Part shown: piece after piece, positions 6,291 through 8,880 of the stretch
Numbering within the stretch: position 1 is the stretch's first letter
Layout of the letters: the number at the start of each line of letters is the position of its first letter
NCBI GenBank assembly: GCA_015485995.1
Contig: WFSP01000030.1
Location: forward strand, 1 to 8,880
Origin: Caldisericales bacterium
Lineage (GTDB): Bacteria; Caldisericota; Caldisericia; Caldisericales; Caldisericaceae
Length of the DNA stretch: 8,880 nucleotides
Direction: 5' to 3'
Program-made: the position numbers and the translations under genes
Notes under the pieces: model-generated
The model's input: the letters and a program-made list of their open reading frames with translations, nothing else
The model's database searches: none
What the model was told of the DNA's origin: nothing

Positions 6291-7270
6291 TTGACGTATT
6301 AAAAACTACATTTATTCCTGGAGTTAAAAAATTATTACTTTCTGCAGGAATGCTTAGGGAAGTAAAGGTGCAGGGGGATAAAGTTTTAATTTCTGTTACA
6401 ATTCCTCAAGTATCCAGTGAAGATGAGCAAAAACTCAGAGCATCGCTTACTAACCGAATCAAAGCATTAGGGGCAAATGAAGTGCAAATAGACATTAGTT
6501 TCAAGAAAGAGCAGAAAATTAAGTATTCTATTGCTGTTGCTTCCGGAAAAGGAGGAGTGGGCAAATCCACGGTAAGTGTAAACCTCGCCGTTAGTTTAGC
6601 AAAGCTTGGCAAAAAGGTAGGGGTTTTGGATGCGGACGTGCACGGTCCGAATGTGCCTATAATGTTTGGTATCACTGAGCATCCTACGGTGAACGAAGAA
6701 AAGCGCCTTATTCCTATTGAAAAATATGGAGTTAAAGTAATGTCTCTTGGTTTTTTACTGGAAAATCGGTCTACCCCAGTTATTTGGAGAGGTCCTCTTG
6801 TAACAAAAGCAATTGAGCAGCTTTACAATGATGTGGAATGGGGAGAATTAGATTATTTACTTATTGATTTACCTCCCGGAACTGGCGACGCAGCTCTTAC
6901 AGTTACTCAGTCACTTCCCTTGAAATACGGCCTGATTGTTACAACGCCTCAGGATGTTGCAATTGCGGATGCTTCTAAAGCACTCGTAATGTTCAAACAG
7001 ATGAAAACGCCTGTGCTTGGGGTAATTGAGAATATGTCTTATTTTATTTGCCCGCATTGTGGTGAAAAAAGTGAGATTTTCGGTCATGGCGGCGGTGAAA
7101 AAATGAGCCTTGAAAATGGCGTGCCCTTCCTCGGAAAAGTGCCTCTTGAAATGAAAGTGCGCGAAGGTGGCGACAGAGGAGTGCCTGCGGCAGCCAGCGA
7201 AGAGAAAACAGAAACAAAGGATGCATTCTTGAAAATTGCGAAGAAAGTGATGGAAGTTTCTGATAAATAA
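6266..7270 (+). CDS. mrp: Mrp/ApbC/NBP35-family P-loop ATPase, iron-sulfur cluster carrier
   Basis: Cytoplasmic ATPase that binds and transfers Fe-S clusters to apo-proteins. Residues 5-80 form an N-terminal MIP18-type (DUF59) domain. The deviant Walker A SGKGGVGKS is at 93-101, the switch region LDADVHGPN at 121-129, the DLPPGTGD Walker B-like motif at 201-208, and the cluster-binding CPHC at 262-265 (C262, C265) in the ENMSYFICPHCG block. The following GHGGGEKM is also conserved. The length of 334 residues is usual for a two-domain Mrp. In the DUF59 domain the normal DPE motif reads IPG at 17-19. AGGAG at 6251-6255 lies ten bases before the ATG, inside the regulator gene, with a 25-base overlap between the two. 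Being in one transcript with sufCB supports a role in handing on clusters made by SufCB. Confidence 0.93.
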   Translation: MAVQQTQVIDVLKTTFIPGVKKLLLSAGMLREVKVQGDKVLISVTIPQVSSEDEQKLRASLTNRIKALGANEVQIDISFKKEQKIKYSIAVASGKGGVGKSTVSVNLAVSLAKLGKKVGVLDADVHGPNVPIMFGITEHPTVNEEKRLIPIEKYGVKVMSLGFLLENRSTPVIWRGPLVTKAIEQLYNDVEWGELDYLLIDLPPGTGDAALTVTQSLPLKYGLIVTTPQDVAIADASKALVMFKQMKTPVLGVIENMSYFICPHCGEKSEIFGHGGGEKMSLENGVPFLGKVPLEMKVREGGDRGVPAAASEEKTETKDAFLKIAKKVMEVSDK

Positions 7271-7289
7271 GTAATAGGAGGGGAAGAGA

Positions 7290-8600
7290 ATGAGAAAATT
7301 AGTTGTATGGGTTCTTGTTGTTATACTCGTACTTGGTTTTGTATATGTAGGTGGCAACTTACTTGAAGCAGTTAACGGGAACGTAAATGAGCGTAAAAGC
7401 TTTGACGTTAGTTACCTGCCTTATGCAGATACTGTATTAGTAAGCCAAAGCGGAGAAAGCGCAACAAATACATTTTTCCCTTCTCTTACCCTTTTCCATT
7501 CTCAAAGCAGTGATAACGGTGAAACGATTTATCTTTATAAAAATCCTATTTCAGAAGTTAGAATTAAAGAAACAGTTAATACAAGCATAAGCCCTGTTGA
7601 CAAAACTCTTTATGACTTTAATAAAAATGGATTTACTACAAACTTTTATTGGGAGAATGGGTTTCCAATAATAGACGCTGTGCGGGTGAATAAAGAATTA
7701 TTCTCTTCTGTTTGGAGAAACTGGGAATTTACCTCTTCAAACAAAGAATCACTTCAGTCTCTGCTTTCTGCAATTTTGCAAAAAGGCAAGCTTATAAAAG
7801 ATGACCCTGATTTTCAGATGTTGTGGCAAACGCCAAATGACAAATCGCTCTATGGGATTGTTTACAACGATGCAAGAGATGCTTTTACCGAGAAACTACA
7901 AATTCCATTTTTTAAGTTTTCGTATCCCCTTTATTTCTCTTATGATGAGAATAAAAAGGAATTTACAACGGAAAGCTTGAATAGTGTGCCGCAAGGTTCG
8001 CTTTTCTTTAAACCATTTGATTTTGATAGTGCTTTGCTTGAGATTGCAGAGCCGGAAACCGATGTAATTAAAAAACTCATAACGAACAGTGGGCTTCAAA
8101 TGATAATTTCTGAAAAACTTGGGCTTCCATTTGAAAAATTTTCTCTTTTTTCCTCTATGAACAGTGGAGAATTTGTTCTGTTCAATCAAAGCGATTTTCT
8201 CTTTGCTGTAAAGTCAACTCCTATAAGCAACACTCTTTACAGAAATGAAATAATGCAGCTCGTTGCAAATGCAAAAGCAACAAGCGAAAAGATAAATAAT
8301 TTTTCTTTGGTAACTTACTTTGCTCCGAACGTTCGTTTCTATGCATTGGAAATGCCGTCGATGTTTATAATTTCTACAAAGAAAGATGCACTTAAGCAGA
8401 TTGCGGAAAAGTCAACACCTGTGTTGAGCGTGGAAAGCACCTCGGAGTTCATTTCAGTAAAAAAATCTTTTAACGATATTGCAACGCTGTATAGCCTTAA
8501 CGTTAACCCTTTAAAATTACCTGTGTTTGCAACATCTTGCACTTTAACTCAAACTCAAAAAGACGGCAAACTTACTGCAAAAATAACTTTCGGAAAATAA
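7290..8600 (+). CDS. Exported or membrane-anchored protein of unknown function
   Basis: I do not recognise a characterised family. Residues 1-3 (MRK) and a hydrophobic stretch at about 4-20 form an N-terminal signal or signal-anchor. There is no lipobox and no clear signal-peptidase I site, so an anchored protein with an external domain of about 410 residues is likely. The rest is rich in Ser, Phe, Asn and Thr with alternating hydrophobic stretches, suggesting mainly beta structure with some helices. Only one Cys is present (C417), so it is not an obvious Fe-S or metal protein. The segment 238-310 (a SLFFKPFDFDSALLEIAEP block, then SEKLGLPFEKFSLF and GEFVLFNQSDFLFAVKST) recalls secreted DUF3352-like proteins, but this is only a weak resemblance. 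AGGAGGGG starts 13 bases before the ATG and the gene begins 19 bases after mrp, so it is very probably the last gene of the suf operon. Confidence 0.75.
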   Translation: MRKLVVWVLVVILVLGFVYVGGNLLEAVNGNVNERKSFDVSYLPYADTVLVSQSGESATNTFFPSLTLFHSQSSDNGETIYLYKNPISEVRIKETVNTSISPVDKTLYDFNKNGFTTNFYWENGFPIIDAVRVNKELFSSVWRNWEFTSSNKESLQSLLSAILQKGKLIKDDPDFQMLWQTPNDKSLYGIVYNDARDAFTEKLQIPFFKFSYPLYFSYDENKKEFTTESLNSVPQGSLFFKPFDFDSALLEIAEPETDVIKKLITNSGLQMIISEKLGLPFEKFSLFSSMNSGEFVLFNQSDFLFAVKSTPISNTLYRNEIMQLVANAKATSEKINNFSLVTYFAPNVRFYALEMPSMFIISTKKDALKQIAEKSTPVLSVESTSEFISVKKSFNDIATLYSLNVNPLKLPVFATSCTLTQTQKDGKLTAKITFGK

Positions 8601-8715
8601 TAATCTGCAAAATAAATTTATAAATTTTCATTGCATTAATTTATGCAGTGTATATTCTAATATGCTGTTTTTGTAAATATAATAGATACTGTCAATAGTT
8701 TTGTGTCAAATTCTT
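8601..8715. other. Convergent intergenic region
   Basis: AT-rich gap between the stop of the 436-residue protein gene and the stop of the partial minus-strand frame. It holds the weak terminator described separately and two direct copies of TGTCAA at 8690-8695 and 8704-8709 (TTGACA on the minus strand, 14 bases apart). These lack a well-spaced -10 box. I see no RNA gene or coding frame in it. Confidence 0.5.
8646..8672 (+). terminator. Possible Rho-independent terminator after the suf operon
   Basis: CAGTGTAT at 8646-8653 can pair with ATATGCTG at 8660-8667 (eight pairs, two of them G-U) around a six-base loop, followed directly by five T at 8668-8672. It starts 46 bases after the last stop codon. 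The stem is weak. A larger imperfect inverted repeat just upstream (CTGCA..TAAATT at 8605-8618 with AATTTATGCAG at 8638-8648, three-base bulge) overlaps its left side and could form an alternative structure. Confidence 0.4.
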
Positions 8716-8880
8716 TCATAGTGTAGAAGCCCCCGCTTTATCAGTTGTGTTCAGTATTTTATGTGTTTTAAGTGGCCTTTCTTCATTATTTTTGTTTAAT
8801 TTATTTGTTTTATTCAATTTCTTTTCTTTTTTATTTCCATATCTTTCTTCCCTTATCTTTATCACTGCATCCCTTGCATT
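8716..8880 (-). CDS. C-terminal tail of a gene entering from the right edge (partial)
   Basis: Reading the minus strand from the last base gives 54 codons without a stop, ending in TGA at 8718-8716. The residues begin NARDAVIKIREERYGNKKEKK and end DKAGASTL. Eleven of the 54 are Lys, with many Asn and Glu, as in a disordered basic tail. The first part looks like the end of a helix. No family can be named from this fragment. Support is the open frame through an AT-rich region and an amino acid composition like that of the other genes; a chance open frame of this length remains possible. If real, the gene converges on the suf operon. Confidence 0.45.
   Translation of the reverse strand, partial: NARDAVIKIREERYGNKKEKKLNKTNKLNKNNEERPLKTHKILNTTDKAGASTL

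Noticed and set aside
6911..7357. Minus-strand open frame of 148 codons opposite the mrp 3' end
   Set aside because: It is antisense to the conserved Mrp cluster-binding region, and its His/Phe/Cys-rich translation reflects reverse reading of mrp codons.
8605..8648. Bulged inverted repeat as a structured small RNA or bidirectional terminator
   Set aside because: The pairing is AT-rich with a three-base bulge and a 19-base loop, and no adjacent T-run occurs on either strand.
8674..8709. Minus-strand promoter based on the two TTGACA copies
   Set aside because: No -10 hexamer lies at 16-18 bases; the nearest TATTAT is 19 bases from the first copy, and transcription would run antisense into the end of the 436-residue gene.

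Overview
The window is dense, AT-rich bacterial DNA: long stretches of genes transcribed in one direction, junctions that overlap or nearly touch, strong GGAGG-type ribosome binding sites, and Lys/Glu/Ile-rich proteins. The iron-sulfur genes point to an anaerobe: a short SufB-type protein paired with SufC, with no cysteine desulfurase or scaffold beside them. A thermophilic or moderately thermophilic anaerobe of a deep bacterial lineage (Caldisericota, Coprothermobacterota, Thermotogota) or a clostridium-like Firmicute would fit. I cannot fix the taxon from sequence alone. I see no insertion sequence, phage gene, CRISPR array, tRNA or rRNA.

Layout. (1) Positions 10-1579, minus strand: pepT (peptidase T) followed by csaA (CsaA-type tRNA-binding protein), transcribed leftward and overlapping. 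(2) Positions 1580-1725: a divergent intergenic region with a TATAAT -10 box for pepT and the ribosome binding site of the rightward operon. (3) Positions 1726-4078, plus strand: a nucleoside phosphorylase of the uridine phosphorylase family, pseudouridine-5'-phosphate glycosidase (psuG) and a SAM-dependent methyltransferase. They are joined by ATGA and TGATG overlaps, so they form a translationally coupled nucleoside catabolism/salvage operon. (4) Positions 4075-8600, plus strand: an iron-sulfur operon, sufC - sufB-like - rrf2/iscR-like regulator - mrp/apbC - a 436-residue exported protein of unknown function. It has a good promoter (TTGACT-16-TAAAAT) whose -35 box contains the stop codon of the preceding gene. 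A perfect inverted repeat, AATATTAC-N7-GTAATATT, covers the -10 end and the predicted start site. (5) Positions 8601-8880: a convergent intergenic region with a weak terminator, then an open frame entering from the right edge on the minus strand that looks like the Lys-rich C-terminal tail of a gene lying mostly outside the window.

How the genes work together. SufC (ATPase) and the SufB-like protein form the cluster-building core. Mrp/ApbC is the likely carrier that hands clusters to apo-proteins. The Rrf2 protein has three cysteines where IscR holds its [2Fe-2S] cluster and is the obvious candidate to bind the palindrome and set operon output by Fe-S status. The exported 436-residue protein is the unexplained member. 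In the upstream operon the phosphorylase and PsuG both release a free base, and PsuG feeds ribose 5-phosphate into central metabolism. The role of the methyltransferase is open.

The most interesting items are the self-contained regulated minimal Suf operon with its candidate operator, the Cys/His tail on SufC, the unusual cysteine spacing in the regulator, and the uncharacterised exported protein in the same transcript.
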